Below are positions 1 through 11,390 of a stretch of 64,000 nucleotides of DNA, one piece after another. Made by a program: the position numbers and the translations under genes. The DNA comes from Pisaster brevispinus (taxonomy: Eukaryota > Echinodermata > Asteroidea > Forcipulatida > Asteriidae): the NCBI GenBank assembly GCA_023634235.1, contig JAMKCF010000009.1, positions 5,456,001 through 5,520,000 on the forward strand, given 5' to 3'. The first letter of the stretch is position 1, and each line of letters begins with the position of its first letter. Under the pieces are notes generated by a model. That model saw nothing but the letters and a program-made list of their open reading frames with translations, was not told the origin of the DNA and did not search any database.

Positions 1-1310
1 TCGCCGAATCTCTAGGGTCCTATGGTGTGTTATCAAAGTTTAGAGCTCAGGGTAAAGCTGTCGTCCATTTCTTGAGCAATCCCGATACTGTTTTCCCGGT
101 ACCCTGTCAAGAAATAGTGTTTACATCCCCTGGGATGTTTACATCTCCTAGGATGTTAGTTATTTTGTCTATTCTCTTCTGATGCGTGTGTTTTGGTATG
201 CTTTAAATAAATTAATCTGCGGGTATTATTTGTAAGCATTATTTGTCCTCACAGTGTAAACATTTTTTAAAGCTTTACCGTAAATTTAAAAAGGTTTTTT
301 TAACAAAGACAAATTTGCATATTAAATTTTGCTTGAAATACATGCAAAAATGGGGCCTACATGACAGTTTTCCTCATACTGGAGCAGCATTGGGAGATTG
401 ACTTATCATGGACAATGAAGGTGCATTCTTAAATACTGCAGGATGTTGTGTCTCATTTTGATCGGACACTTTGTAATTTATTGAAGATCGTCTCTACACT
501 TGTGCACTCTGACCATAAGATTCTCTGGCTGGGGCAGTTCTTGAAAGCTTCGAGTGTAGCTCTTTGACCAATCGACAAAGTACCAAGGGCATAACATTGT
601 ACATGAACATGTACAGTGCGTATCGGCTGTCATGAATAAAAGACTTCCTATTGATTTCTACAACTCCCTTCTCACTCTTTCTGCCAGTCCATTAAATTAC
701 TGTGGCGGCTGTTTATTCTGTATCCTAGACTTAGCCAGTTCACAATTGCAGCGATTCACAAACCACTCATCGAAGTGCTATTTCTCCAACAGAGAGTATA
801 GTGTACTTATTGCCTGGGGTGTCTTATTTTTAAGTGAACACTTTCAGTAAAAATGTCAGTCAATGTTCTGCACACGCTCAGTAGCTGCATGAAGGTTAGA
901 AACTTGTATCCAAAGTACATAAATGTACAATGCACAAACTTTCCAAACTATGAACATAATTAAACATACAACGTGATTGTATAGCAGGTCCGTAAGCAGT
1001 AAAATATATTTACATTTTTATCACAAACCTGTCCATCTGTGATATTTTTTAAACCTGAAAATAAGAATAAAATAACTTGGGACGAGGTTGGCCTCATTTT
1101 ATCACTCAGTCAGTGACAAAATATACAGTTGGGAGAGACATACCATGTAATGTGGTACACACATGGGTACAATGAATGAGACCATTATGACTTCTTTGCT
1201 TGAATATTTTGCGTGGGGAACCTCTGTGAGGCGTACTAATGGTAATGTAGGTGTTAAACAGTAAAGCTGGTTGACTCGATCAAGTCTAATGCATGGCACT
1301 CCCCTTGAAT
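1..1310. other. No gene recognised
   Basis: AT-rich DNA with several stop codons in all frames. The longest plus-strand frame (632-850, 72 codons) resembles no protein I know. No splice-bounded PPP1R37 exon was found here. Confidence 0.6.
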
Positions 1311-2393
1311 CAACAGCTTGACCTGATACAGGGGGCGCCTCTAGCCTTGGCTGTGTAAGCACCGTAATGCAAACTCCATAGCTTGACCTGATACAGGGTA
1401 AACTTAAGTGCTAAGCACAAAGATGCAAACTTACACCTTCACCGGGTACAGGTCGAGCGTCTGTACCAAAGTAGTAACACACAAACTCAACTGCTTGACC
1501 GGGTACAGGTCGAGCGTCTGTACCAAAGTACTAATTCACAAACTCAACTGCTTGACCGGGTACAGGTTGAGCATCTGTACTAAAGTACTAATTCACAAAC
1601 TCAACTGCTTGGCCGGGTACAGGTTGAGCATCTGTACTAAAGTACTAAATGCAAACTCAACTGCTTGACTGGGTACAGGTTGAGCATCTGTACTAAAGTA
1701 CTAACACACAAACTCAACTGCTTGACCGGGTACAGGTTGAGTTTCTGTGCTAAAGTACTAACACACAAACTCAACTGCTTGACCGGGTACAGGTTGAGCA
1801 TCTGTACTAAAGTACTAACACACAAACTCAACTGCTTGACTACAGGTTGAGCATCTGTACTAAAGTACTAATTCACAAACTCAACTGCTTGACCTGGTAC
1901 AGGTTGAGCATCTGTACTAAAGTACTAACACACAAACTCAACTGCTTGACCTGGTACAAGTTGAGCATCTGCACTAAAGTACTAAGATGCAAACTCAACT
2001 GCTTGACCGGGTACAGGTTGAGCATCTGTACTAAAGTACTAATTCACAAACTCAACTGCTTGACCGGGTACAGGTTGAGCATCTGTACTAAAGTACTAAT
2101 TCACAAACTCAATTGCTTGACCAGGTACAGGTTGAGCATCTGTACTAAAGTACTAATTCACAAACTCAACTGCTTGACCGGGTACAGGTTGAGCATCTGT
2201 ACTAAAGTACTAATTCACAAACTCAATTGCTTGACCTGGTACAGGTTGAGCATCTGTACTAAAGTTCTAAGATGCAAACTCAACTGCTTGACCTGGTACA
2301 GGTTGAGCATCTGTACTAAAGTTCTAAGATGCAAACTCAACTGCTTGACAAGTTAAGCATCAGTGGTAAGCACAAAGAAGCAGATAGCTTGAC
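1311..2393 (+). repeat. 57-bp tandem satellite, about 16 clear copies with degenerate edges
   Basis: The GTACAGGT core recurs at 1446, 1503, 1560, 1617, 1673, 1730, 1787, 1840 (shortened), 1897, 1954, 2011, 2068, 2125, 2182, 2239 and 2296. Spacing is 57 bp apart from one 56-bp unit and one truncated unit near 1840. Each unit carries TTGAGCATCTGTACTAAAGT and CTCAACTGCTTGACC. Degenerate copies flank it on the left (1311-1440) and right (2350-2393). Because 57 is a multiple of three, frames stay open on both strands (for example 1847-2356, with a 19-residue repeat). This is a consequence of the repeat and not evidence for a protein. Confidence 0.95.
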
Positions 2394-2552
2394 TGGACAA
2401 AACCTCATACTCACAAGTTAAATACTCCATTGAACAAGTAACAGGACCAAAACTGTAGTCATGGCTTAATGTCTTGTTGTGGCTTAAATTCAAATGATGC
2501 GCAGGCAATCACCAAATGAGTGGATGCGGCTGTGGCCGATGTCTCAACACCT

Positions 2553-2673
2553 GGGCTCGATTTCACAAAGCACTAAGATTCATCTTTAGATGGGTTGTGC
2601 AGGAATGCTGTAGTGATTTGTGACACCTTGCTTAGCAATTAAGATTATTCACAGCTCTTTGTGAAATAAGCCC
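2553..2673. mobile_element. Miniature inverted-repeat element, family A, copy 1
   Basis: Starts GGGCTCGATTTCACAAAGC and ends with the inverse ...CTTTGTGAAATAAGCCC. Inner part reads AAGATTCATCTTTAGATG. The same ends occur at 2675-2826, 11707-11845 and 17139-17277, so this is a dispersed family without coding capacity. Confidence 0.8.
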
Positions 2674-2674
2674 A

Positions 2675-2826
2675 TGGCTTAATTTGACAAAGAGTTAAGA
2701 TTGATCTCAACTCCAAATCACTCCTTATTGCTCAGCAAAGTGTGATGTCACAATACAAATCACTATGGTAGTACTGAGAGAGAACTCATCTTAAGATGAA
2801 TCTTGGTGCTTTGTGAAATCGACCCC
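2675..2826. mobile_element. Miniature inverted-repeat element, family A, copy 2 (abutting copy 1)
   Basis: Begins TGGCTTAATTTGACAAAGAG and ends GCTTTGTGAAATCGACCCC, the reverse complement of the family start. The internal stretch CAAAGTGTGATGTCACAA also occurs in the copy at 11707-11845. It lies directly next to copy 1. Confidence 0.75.
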
Positions 2827-3254
2827 TGGTTCATGAAGAAACTCTCTTACTACATGCATCATCGTGTTTATCCAGACAAACGAGCCATTACCTCACTACC
2901 ACCTCACTACGTACATTATGCCAAAACAGTGGCATTTTGAGGCACACGCATGCTTTATAGCCATTGCCCAAGGTGCTTCAGTGAGTGGTAAGATGGAGTT
3001 GAGCCACCGGCTGCGCTCAATTGCAATGGAATTGAGGCCACTCTTTGATAAGATTCTCAACCTTGGTCAATTTCTGCAGTGGCAATTTGCGGCACTGATC
3101 CACCATACAACACTACAAATATATGTTACTGTAGGACAAGTTTGGCACAGGTTTTACTGTGCCCCAATTGTCCAATCGTATTATGTGCATACATACAAGG
3201 TGTTACATAAATGGGTCTCATAATTCAATGGCTTCAAAAACCTGTCTGAAAATA
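2827..3254 (+). other. No gene recognised; contains an unassigned 119-codon open frame
   Basis: An open frame at 2864-3223 has no recognisable motif, and its composition gives no support for coding. It directly precedes the SINE tail at 3255, so it may be part of an older SINE body. Confidence 0.4.
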
Positions 3255-3318
3255 AATAATGAAAAGCGCTTTGAGACGCCCGTAGAAAGCACTATATAAA
3301 AACTAGTTATTATTTTTA

Positions 3319-3364
<46 letters not shown>

Positions 3365-3368
3365 CATT
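3255..3368 (+). mobile_element. SINE 3' tail with ATT microsatellite
   Basis: AATGAAAAGCGCTTTGAGAC ... AGCACTATATAAA is followed by an (ATT)n tract (about 3308-3364). The same tail occurs at 53275-53345 (plus) and 10120-10190 (minus). Tails of this form, ending in short simple repeats, are typical of tRNA-derived SINEs mobilised by a LINE. Confidence 0.75.
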
Positions 3369-3912
3369 ATCATTCTTATGATGATGTGTATGAGAGATTT
3401 TGATGCGTCTTGAAGTATAGAAGGTTTTGAAATAAGGGAATGAAAGAGTAGGTGATGAGGTCTTTAATGGCTGTTTAAAACCAGCAGGGTCATAGCCGTG
3501 TGATAATGGACCCAGCCAAAAGCGAGCTCCGCTATTGCATGGCCACGACCCTGCAAATTTTAAATGGCCATTTACATGTACATGTAACACCGACTCACTC
3601 CTCTTGATTCATAAATGTCGTCTTTGTTTAAAAACATAATTTAATGGTCAATTGCATCTGACACTCAACGGTTGTGTGTACACGCGTGTGCAATTAGATT
3701 TTACATAGATCTAGTACCAGGATGTAGGCCCTATTGAATTGATTGCGTTATGCGTAAATTATTGCCAAATTGTAAGCTAGTTTGCCAACTTGCATGGCTT
3801 TGAGCGCGGAATGCGCTTTCTCTCCAGGTGTGTCTTTATCAGCCCTGGTCTTTAACAGTCATGTGACCAGCTTTCAACCAATAGAACTGCCTTAACTAAC
3901 TGGGATATTTAT
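3369..3912. other. No gene recognised
   Basis: No conserved frame, RNA or repeat pair was recognised. A minus-strand frame here (3303-3590) is largely the translated ATT microsatellite. Confidence 0.5.
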
Positions 3913-4707
3913 CAGGGATGCCAGTTTTCCGGCCATTGCCGGAATTCCGGCTTTTTAAAATTTTCCCCAAATTTTTCCGGCGCTCCGTATTTCATCTGGC
4001 CGGAAACAATTTTTTTTTATTGAAAACAGATTTCCGGCGCTCGTTTGGAGCGACTCGTATTTAATGATAATATGTTTTGAAAGCGCCCTCAAGCGTTCGT
4101 ACATGTATTGTAAGTGCCGGAAGTATCGAGCGAAGACTATACTTTTCTGTCGAACGTGTGCGTAGTGCCGTATGGTATGTATCGATGTATTTTGTGTGTA
4201 CATCCATACACGATCTTTGGACCATACGTGAAATTGCTCTGAGAATTTTGTTTCGCGGACGATTGGCGTTAACATTGAGACATACCGACTGAGTTTTTGG
4301 CGTTACCATTGAGTCATTATGGATGTTGAAGATTTCAGGCATGCAACTCTTTCCGCATTTCCGCGTTTTAAAAAAAATGATCAGCGCTAAAAAAAAAAAA
4401 TCGTAATTTTTTTATTTTTTTAATTTTTTTTTAAATGGTAGGCCTATGTAAATGTTAGAAGACTGTTTTTCTTTTTCTTTTAACCATTATGAGATAAACC
4501 ATGAAATCAGTGTGGTATACACATTCGACAGGGCGGATCCAGGCATTTTTGCAGGGGGGGGGGTCAGAATTTTCTTTTTCTTTATGTTTTATTTTAAAAA
4601 ATCGCTGTTATGTTTTTTATTGTTCTTTGGTCTGGGGGGGGGTGACCCCCTTTCCTTCGCAGCCAAATTTTTTCAGGCTCTGAAGGGAAGAGTCACTGGC
4701 ATCCCTG
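3913..4707. mobile_element. Non-autonomous hAT-like element, 795 bp
   Basis: Terminal inverted repeats are CAGGGATGCCAGT (from 3913) and ACTGGCATCCCTG (ending 4707). Both ends are flanked by ATTTAT (3907-3912 and 4708-4713), consistent with a target-site duplication. CAGGG-type ends are characteristic of hAT elements, though their usual duplication is 8 bp and only 6 are seen here. No transposase is present; the interior has poly-A/T and poly-G tracts, and overlapping short frames on both strands are not convincing genes. Confidence 0.7.
4531..4562 (+). repeat. GCGGATCCAGG + poly-G motif, copy 1
   Basis: GGGCGGATCCAGGCATTTTTGC is followed by a G10-plus run. A matching piece occurs at 8780-8811 (GTGCGGATCCAGGAATTTTTT then G8). 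It is probably the end of a dispersed element, nested in the 3913-4707 element. Confidence 0.5.
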
Positions 4708-6155
4708 ATTTATGAATGTAGCTCTAGAGTAGTGACTCCCTGAGTACATTTATGATGCTTTATCGTATTAATGCCTAGACACAGATTCACATGGTTTCAT
4801 GAAAGATTTATGACTTCAGTTTCTGCCTCAGTAACCAATGAATGCTCTGGACTTGTATTGATTTTCCAAATGGCATATTTGGGAAGGAATACATACTGTA
4901 CATTGGCTGTAAACAGTGTTGTCACTCAAATCAATGGTGCAAATTTTGCTGTGGGGAAGTCACTTTTTTGTTCCGTTATATACACTGTAATATGACTTGC
5001 CTGTAAACAGATTGTTGAATTGAAACTTGGTTTATTTAGTTTATTTGTTTATACTTTTTTATAGTGGGTAAAACCAGCTCAGCATGAATCACAAAAACAA
5101 ACAATACTTAACAATATTACAAAAGTGTACAACCTAACAATAACAACAACGAAAAAAAAACCCTGACTTGATCAGTGCAAGTATCATACAAAAGTGTTTT
5201 TGTTTTTTATTCTGAAAAAATTCAAACAAACATGTAATCGGTGAAAGTTTGGCTGAAATTTGTTTCTAGGTTTGCGTAGTTGCTTTTGAAAATGAGTTGT
5301 AGGGGCTGTATAAAAAAAAATATTTATGAACAGGTGCGTGAATGATGACATCAGGTCAAATGGTGTTTCTCACAAATATTTAACACCAGTAACATCTCTG
5401 TGCCAAGTGGGGCTTCATCTTTTTTAATAATAAACAATATGTTTTATCCTTTTGATAATTTACTAAATGCTACAGCATCTTTTTTTTAATCTTCTAAATT
5501 TTGAATTATTGGGGATAAGATGCTAAATTCGACCATCACATTCGCTATGAACATAAGCACAATCATGTCTGGGTAATTATGATACTATTTTTGCTCAAAC
5601 AGTGAGTGAAAGTAATGCGCTTGGATTATAATGTAATTACCGACATGAATTCGCTTGTTAATATTAGTATGTATTTTTTGTGTGATATCCGAGAAAGGAA
5701 TTGGAAACTACAACAAAAATAAATCAAACCTCCTGAAAGTCCAGAATGAATTCTCTCCTTTGGGAAATTCTAATCTTGTACGCTATCCTTTGGGTGGATT
5801 CAGGGTGTTGTCATGGTCACATAATGTACGTCATTATGTAATTTGATTGATTCAATTTTGTTGGAGAAATGTCCCCCACGTGTCTTGGCTGTAGTGTCTA
5901 TGCTACTATCATGCGCTGCAAACTGAAATGTCACAAGGAGGTTTTGGAATTTGGAATCTACCTTTTTGCATTCTCACTGGTCCCCGCACAACCGTGAAAC
6001 CAAATGTACAATGCAAAAAATAAATCGGCGGAGTTTTAAACTTATAATGTGCACAAAAGCAATTGGGTGACTGTGTGTACACGTACACTTTAGGTTCATG
6101 ACTACATGCATTGAAAAATGATTTGAATTTTTTTTAGTGTTTTGTTTTGACTGGG

Positions 6156-6232
6156 TTGGTTGGTGGCTGGCCACTGTTATTTGATCAAGCCAAAGGTGAG
6201 GTCCATTAATGGAGCGGCCAGCCACCAACCAA
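6156..6232. repeat. 17-bp perfect inverted repeat
   Basis: TTGGTTGGTGGCTGGCC (6156-6172) and its exact reverse complement (6216-6232) are separated by 43 bp. The spacer has no further symmetry that I can see. It could be a small inverted-repeat element. Confidence 0.7.
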
Positions 6233-6585
6233 GGTCATTATTTCGCAGCGAAGACCTGGTCCCTCATACTGTTAATAAGTTATGTACCTTCAATGACAAA
6301 ATGGGAAATTTTTCAGAATTTGTAATTTTTCTTTTGCTGATTTTTAAAAATTGTCCTAGTCAAGTTCAAGGGCAATTCTTGTGGCTGTTCATTTGTTTGC
6401 ATGGCATCTAATCTCATACACATAATTCAGTAATGATGCATATTTTCAAGAACCAGTCTTTCCACTACTATGAAAGTTAACAATACCATAAGAAATATTT
6501 TGGTTGGTGTTTGGCTTTATGGTCTGTATTATGTTAGGTTTTATGTGCGTAGCTGTCTAGTGTCTTCCCATTCATGCTTACGCCT

Positions 6586-6631
6586 CCATGAGACACCAAT
6601 AACTCTTCCCATGAGACACCAATAACTCTTC
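6586..6631 (+). repeat. Tandem duplication of 23 bp
   Basis: The unit CCATGAGACACCAATAACTC + TTC occurs twice in a row with no mismatch. Confidence 0.9.
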
Positions 6632-7999
6632 CCGAAATGAAACAAAAATACACGCAAAGAAAACAATAGATTTGATTGTTCCCTGCACAGTACTGCTTCA
6701 GAGGGCATTTTCTTTTGCTTGTTCACAGGGCTGATCTTTTTATGTCACATGTTAAAACACACCCTCATGATGACCACTGACCCAGTCTTTGAACGATCAG
6801 TCACGTCATTAACTTTCCAAGGTGTAATACAACTATAGAACAAAGGGACATAGTAAAAGTAAACAAATAAAGGAAATACCCTTGGACTTGTATATGTAAC
6901 AAAATCGTTTGTGAAACAAACGCCGCAGTGAAATTGAATGTGCCTCATGCTGAATTAAAAAACAGATGAAGAGTGCATTGGACCCGCAAATTGTAATTTA
7001 AAAAGAAAATTGAATATTTTTTTTACTCGATCACGGCACAAGGCTTGTTTTCATCTCAAATGACTCTGGGAAACCTTTGACGGCAGAAATGAGGAAAATT
7101 AGAAATTAGCTTGAAAGCCAGCTTGTGACTTGGGAATGATAGTTTTGTTTTTCACTGTTTGCTGCAGGGCTGGATGCTGAATATTGAAAGCAAGCTGGGT
7201 ATATTTAACCACTTGATATTGAATCAAAAAGAGATTGCTGCTTTTGTATTACCAGTGTGCGCTATGCTTTAGGTCTCAATCAAATTAAATTTCCAACATT
7301 GTTAAATGAATTATTCCCATTAATGTACAAAGTACATGTGACTGATAGTGTCTGTCAGTTTCTTTACTGTACCTCGATAACCGATACACTTGGCTTTCAC
7401 CAAAAAATATAAAACAGACTAATACTTCTTGATGTGTTTTTATTTTATCACCATTGACCTGATGCGCTTGATGTCATTTGAGTAGGGCGCCCTCGTGTAG
7501 AGGTTAAGGGGAGGTTGCTCATTGGCCCATACTGAGTGTCTTGCGTAGCTGTGTGTTTTTCAATGTTACGCCATCAGTTTACCTCTAAGATGGTGGCGGG
7601 ATGATGTTAATGCATGAGGTCTACAGGGTTTGTTGTTCACAACATTACATTTTACGCTGTACAATGACCGTTTACAGCTTACAAGGATAATGCTTTGAGC
7701 CTTGAATGTAGACTGTGCAAGTCTGGCTTGTATTGGACCTTCCGGGACCAAGTAGTTGCCAACCATATTGAGTTTTACGTGCATGCGATTCTGTTTCTTC
7801 AAATTCTTTTGTTGAATGTAGTTTATGGCCATGAAAAAAAATGATATTATATTGTTTCTAAAGTAAGATTTAGTAATGAAATATTATGAAAGTAAAATAA
7901 ATTTAACATATCAGCGAAGAAACCCAAGAATAAGACTTGATCTTTGTTTCCGAATACTTGGAAACAATTAAACATTTTCCCCAACTGGCATACATGTTA

Positions 8000-8128
8000 G
8001 GCCGTGTCCGAAACGGTGACTTTGGCTAGAGCTACGGCTAGATCGCGCGCGTCTGCCTATTCTTCAACACTGGCAGACGCGCTGATCTAGCTGTAGCTGT
8101 AGCCGAAGTCGCCGTTTCGGACACGGCC
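8000..8128. mobile_element. Palindromic miniature element (Harbinger-like), 129 bp
   Basis: The whole element folds on itself. The left arm GGCCGTGTCCGAAACGGTGA and onward is mirrored by the right arm ending ...GTTTCGGACACGGCC, with a short AT-rich loop at about 8060-8070. It is flanked by TTA on both sides (7997-7999 and 8129-8131), a 3-bp duplication as expected for PIF/Harbinger-type elements. The arms contain GGCTAGAGCTACGGCTAGAT, resembling the GGCTACAGCTACGGC arms of the element at 44110-44355. Confidence 0.75.
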
Positions 8129-9323
8129 TTATAATTTAATCTATGTAATGGTTGCACAATTTAGGGCATGGTTCGCAAATGGGGTTAAAAAACAAACCAA
8201 AAATAAGCACCCTCGTCCCAAGTTTGATTTTTGTTTCAATTTTATTTGTAACAAATTGTTTGTCTTAAATATGAAAATAGTAATTGTTTAACAAATTACT
8301 ATGGGGATTTTTATTTTCAATTTTTTTGCAAAAAATAGAATTGAAGAAGACGATTTGATTTCACACAAAAATATTGTCTTCGTTTGAACTTGTTTCTTGT
8401 TTTTTATACGCACGAGACTTGCACAGTATACAGTAGAACCGTGCCTGCTAACCCATAAAGTAATGGTGTTTTCTGCCACACTGAACAGTATCCTCCAGTT
8501 TGTGGAGGATTATAATGCGTTTACAAACATTCCTGCACTGTACATGATGCAAATGAAGAGAGTGACAGATGCTGACACGGCAATATTATAATATCGCCAA
8601 TTTTAATACGCCAGTGACCTTGGTGAGCTTTGTCTCCTTCGATGATATGATCGTCAGCAGAAGGACCATGGCTTTGATTGATCGAACGCAGTCTTCAGAT
8701 GCAGCCATCTTGGTTTGTTTGGGGTTTTTGCCTTCCATACAAAGTGAAGGAGCTCTGACAATGAATTTTTTTTTAAAGTGTGCGGATCCAGGAATTTTTT
8801 TTGGGGGGGGCAAAAAAGACTGCAGCAACTGCTTCCATATCCACAGAGTAATGTAGAAGTGCCACCAGCTTCATACCTAAAAAAAAAATAAAAAATAAAA
8901 CAAGACAAGAATGCCAAAATTGTAATTGGTGGGGTCTGATGATTATGCATCTGACGCGAGTGTGCAGTAGGAATTAATTTATACGCTTTCAATTATATTA
9001 CCCTTTGGGAGGCCGGCAATACTACTCGGTAAAATGAACGATGTGTAATCCATGTTCTACCAATCAAATGGCAAGAATCTATGCGAGTTAAAAAATATAG
9101 TCAATTAAGACTTGGCTGGAATCTACCAGGCTGTGTGTAGGTCTGTAGCAAGATTGTGGCTGTCTGTGATGGCACCTGTGTTTTACTTTAACACCATTAT
9201 GTATCAGGAGAACTGGCAATTACATGGCGTTGTACGCCATTCTTCCAAGCACTCAAAGTATCCTTTTATGAAAGGTATCCAGTAACAAAGGCCGTGAGCA
9301 ATAAACTGGCTCCTGACAAAAAA
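8129..9323. other. No gene recognised; GCGGATCCAGG motif copy 2 at about 8780-8811
   Basis: Contains the second copy of the GCGGATCCAGG + poly-G motif. Overlapping open frames at 8397-8992 on both strands match no known family and are not supported as genes. Confidence 0.5.
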
Positions 9324-9545
9324 CAAAATGGCATTACACTTTTGTTGCCAGAATTACCCCAGCTACATGTTTTCCCATACCGGCACAGAATTTAACCTTC
9401 CTTTCGTGACTTCTGTAGGGCAGAATACCAATCAAACTTACATGTGCATGCTCAGTTTTCTTGAAATACAATTTTGCATATTAATTGCTTAAAACGCTCC
9501 TTTTCTGGTCAATTTTTTGTTACGCCCTTCTCCTGGGCACACAAT
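9324..9545 (+). repeat. Dispersed repeat family B, copy 1
   Basis: Shares TTTGTTGC(C/T)AGAATTACCCC, GTTTTCCCAT..C...CAGAATTTAACCTTCCT and a following CTCAGTT.TCTTGAAA..CAAT block with 12701-12910 and, in part, 51758-51935. No terminal inversions were identified, so the class is unknown. Confidence 0.75.
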
Positions 9546-10119
9546 GATAGTGTGGTGGTGTTGAATTTGTTTTCACTCATGCGTGACCAAAACGAGGTTG
9601 GAAGAGCCTGGCCCACCTCTTAGAATCATATCAATCATTTCCATTGAACACTGGGAACAGGACAAAGGTGGTTGCAGTTTGACAACCAATGAATAGTTTG
9701 CTTGTGTCACTATGTAAAATACATAGATGACACTTTTTATACAGTACCTATCTGGTTGTATTCACTCACAGATGAGCTTGGCTTACTAGTCGTAATCATG
9801 CCAATTAATCGATCACAATAGAAACACGCTCAGTGCTAACGAGTAGATAACAATGGCGGGCTAATCAAGCCAACTTTCAATTAGCACCACTGATGGCATT
9901 CAGTTTTTCATTGCAAGAGTACCAACCTCTTGGGTTTACAGGTTTTAAATATTAAGTACAAGCATTTGTAGTTTAATAAAGGTCATACGTAATGGCCTCA
10001 TCAGTGGATGTGTAATTTAGCTTCCTCATTCACGAGGCCTTTGTGTCTTTATATTCACTGTATTTGATGAAGATATTTTGAAGATTGTGCCAGAAGTTAA
10101 TAATACACACATGTAATAA
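9546..10119. other. No gene recognised
   Basis: No supported feature between the family B repeat and the SINE. Confidence 0.5.
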
Positions 10120-10536
10120 TAACATTAATACGCAGTTCTTATATAGCGCTTTATCACACCAGGGGCGTCTGAAAGCACTCATTGTTTTTTCTAAAGGGTA
10201 TGCGGAGCTATGTTTTGAAATATAAGATCCATTTATTTACATAGCACCATGTAATGGTTGACACGGTTGTGTGGCCCAAATGTCAGCCAAACACGCCAAA
10301 AAACACCAGGCGAACCCCCTTCTCTTAACAATAAGTGTACTGGGTTCTTTTACTCGCATTACACAACACATGGGACCTACAGCTTTATGTCCAATTTGAA
10401 GGATGAAGCAATAATGGTTGAGTGTCTTGCTTAAAAGTGCACAAGTGTCAAGACCGGGACTCGAACCCACACTTTGCTGATCAGAAACACCAGAGCTATA
10501 GTCCGGTGCTCTGAACCACTCGGCCATTGCCAACAC
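10120..10536 (-). mobile_element. tRNA-derived SINE, near full length
   Basis: Read on the minus strand, a tRNA-like head carries an internal polymerase III promoter. Box A is TGGCCGAGTGG (10516-10526) and box B is GGTTCGAGTCC (10457-10467). The body follows, and the tail lies at 10120-10190 with the AGCGCTATATAAG type end shared with 3255 and 53275. The head resembles a serine/leucine-type tRNA but is degenerate, so it is a SINE promoter and not a functional tRNA. The frame at 10237-10536 on this strand is a by-product of the tRNA-like head. Confidence 0.85.
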
Positions 10537-10838
10537 ACCAGAAGTTGTTTTTCTGGAGATTTGATTTTCTTTGTTTTCATTGATTAAAAAAAAAAGAAGA
10601 TACTTGGACTAGTACATATCATGAATACAGTTGTTGAAATGAATGTTTGTTTTCATTTTGTTGACGTATTTTTTTCTTCAGTAAAATAGTTTGATATTTA
10701 TTTTGGGAGTGAGGAGAACTCTGCGACATCACTGACTGGAAAGTCACAAATTGATTTACAAATTCTAATTTTCTTACTCTAAGCTTTAATTCTCCGGGGG
10801 AAATATCTAATTACAGGAATTCTGTTATTTCTCTTCAG

Positions 10839-10884
10839 AATATAAAAGATTTCTCCAAAAGAACGGAATGTTTCAGTCTCAAAG
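10839..10884 (+). CDS. PPP1R37: PPP1R37 exon a (first recognised; 5' exons not found)
   Basis: A 46-bp exon between a tctcttcag acceptor and a strong AAAG|gtgagt donor. It starts in phase 0 and ends with one base carried over. It encodes residues 1-15 of the partial protein (NIKDFSKRTECFSLK), and the split codon gives G. The vertebrate exon at this place is the same length and also ends in C.(L)..LKG, linking the N-terminal helical region to the first LRR. Its small size makes it the least certain exon. The matching length, phase, splice sites and position support it. Confidence 0.75.
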
Positions 10885-11098
10885 GTGAGTCTTTGTGTAA
10901 ATGATGTGTTTTCTGACTCTAAATTAGTTCATGTGATTTTAGTTGATGGTGTACTGTAATATGTGTCCGTATTGAGAACTGTGGTTCTGATTTGCTTCAT
11001 TACTGGCATTATTTATTAGACATCATGAACAAAATGGAAGATAGAGTAACTTAGCATTAGGGATAAGGTTGACTTTTGTGGAGTCCACTACGCAGCGG

Positions 11099-11262
11099 GT
11101 CTTGAATTTCATCTTTGAGAGGGCAAGGCCGTTTTAGCTTTACACTTGCAAAGGGCACTTCCATTGGAAATCTTATAAAGCCTATGGACAACTTTTGAAG
11201 AGGCACCAAAGCCAAGACCAGGGGCAACAGAGGCCATGCCCTCTGTGTAATTCCAGGCTTGC
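11099..11262. mobile_element. Miniature element family C, copy 1
   Basis: Contains GAATTTCATCTTTGAGAGGG, GGGCACTTCCATTGGAAAT and AATTCCAGGCTTGCA. It matches 16605-16763 and 57354-57523 along its length. Its left terminus is decayed. Confidence 0.8.
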
Positions 11263-11390
11263 ACTGTTCAATTCAGGCATTCAACTTTTCAGCTGATCAG
11301 CTGATTTCCTTGTTTTGGGTTTCTCAACTGTGTCATTGAAAACATCGAAAAATGAAGTACAAAGTCTTGCTGTACCTGTCACTTTCTTAA

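Larger units (their letters stand above)
4714..7999. other. No gene recognised; two small repeat structures
   Basis: Apart from the hairpin at 6156-6232 and the 23-bp duplication at 6586-6631, I see no conserved exon, RNA gene or repeat family member. Open frames here are all under 90 codons and unrecognised. The missing 5' PPP1R37 exons were looked for here and not found. Confidence 0.5.

Noticed and set aside
1847..2356. 169-codon open frame of 19-residue repeats
   Set aside because: It is the 57-bp satellite read in frame; the opposite strand is also open, and there is no coding signature or splice context.
1311..2393. CRISPR-like array
   Set aside because: Units are contiguous 57-bp tandem repeats without unique spacers, in an intron-bearing eukaryotic genome.
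10450..10530. Functional tRNA gene
   Set aside because: Boxes A and B are good, but the arms do not form a full cloverleaf by eye and the body and tail show a SINE.
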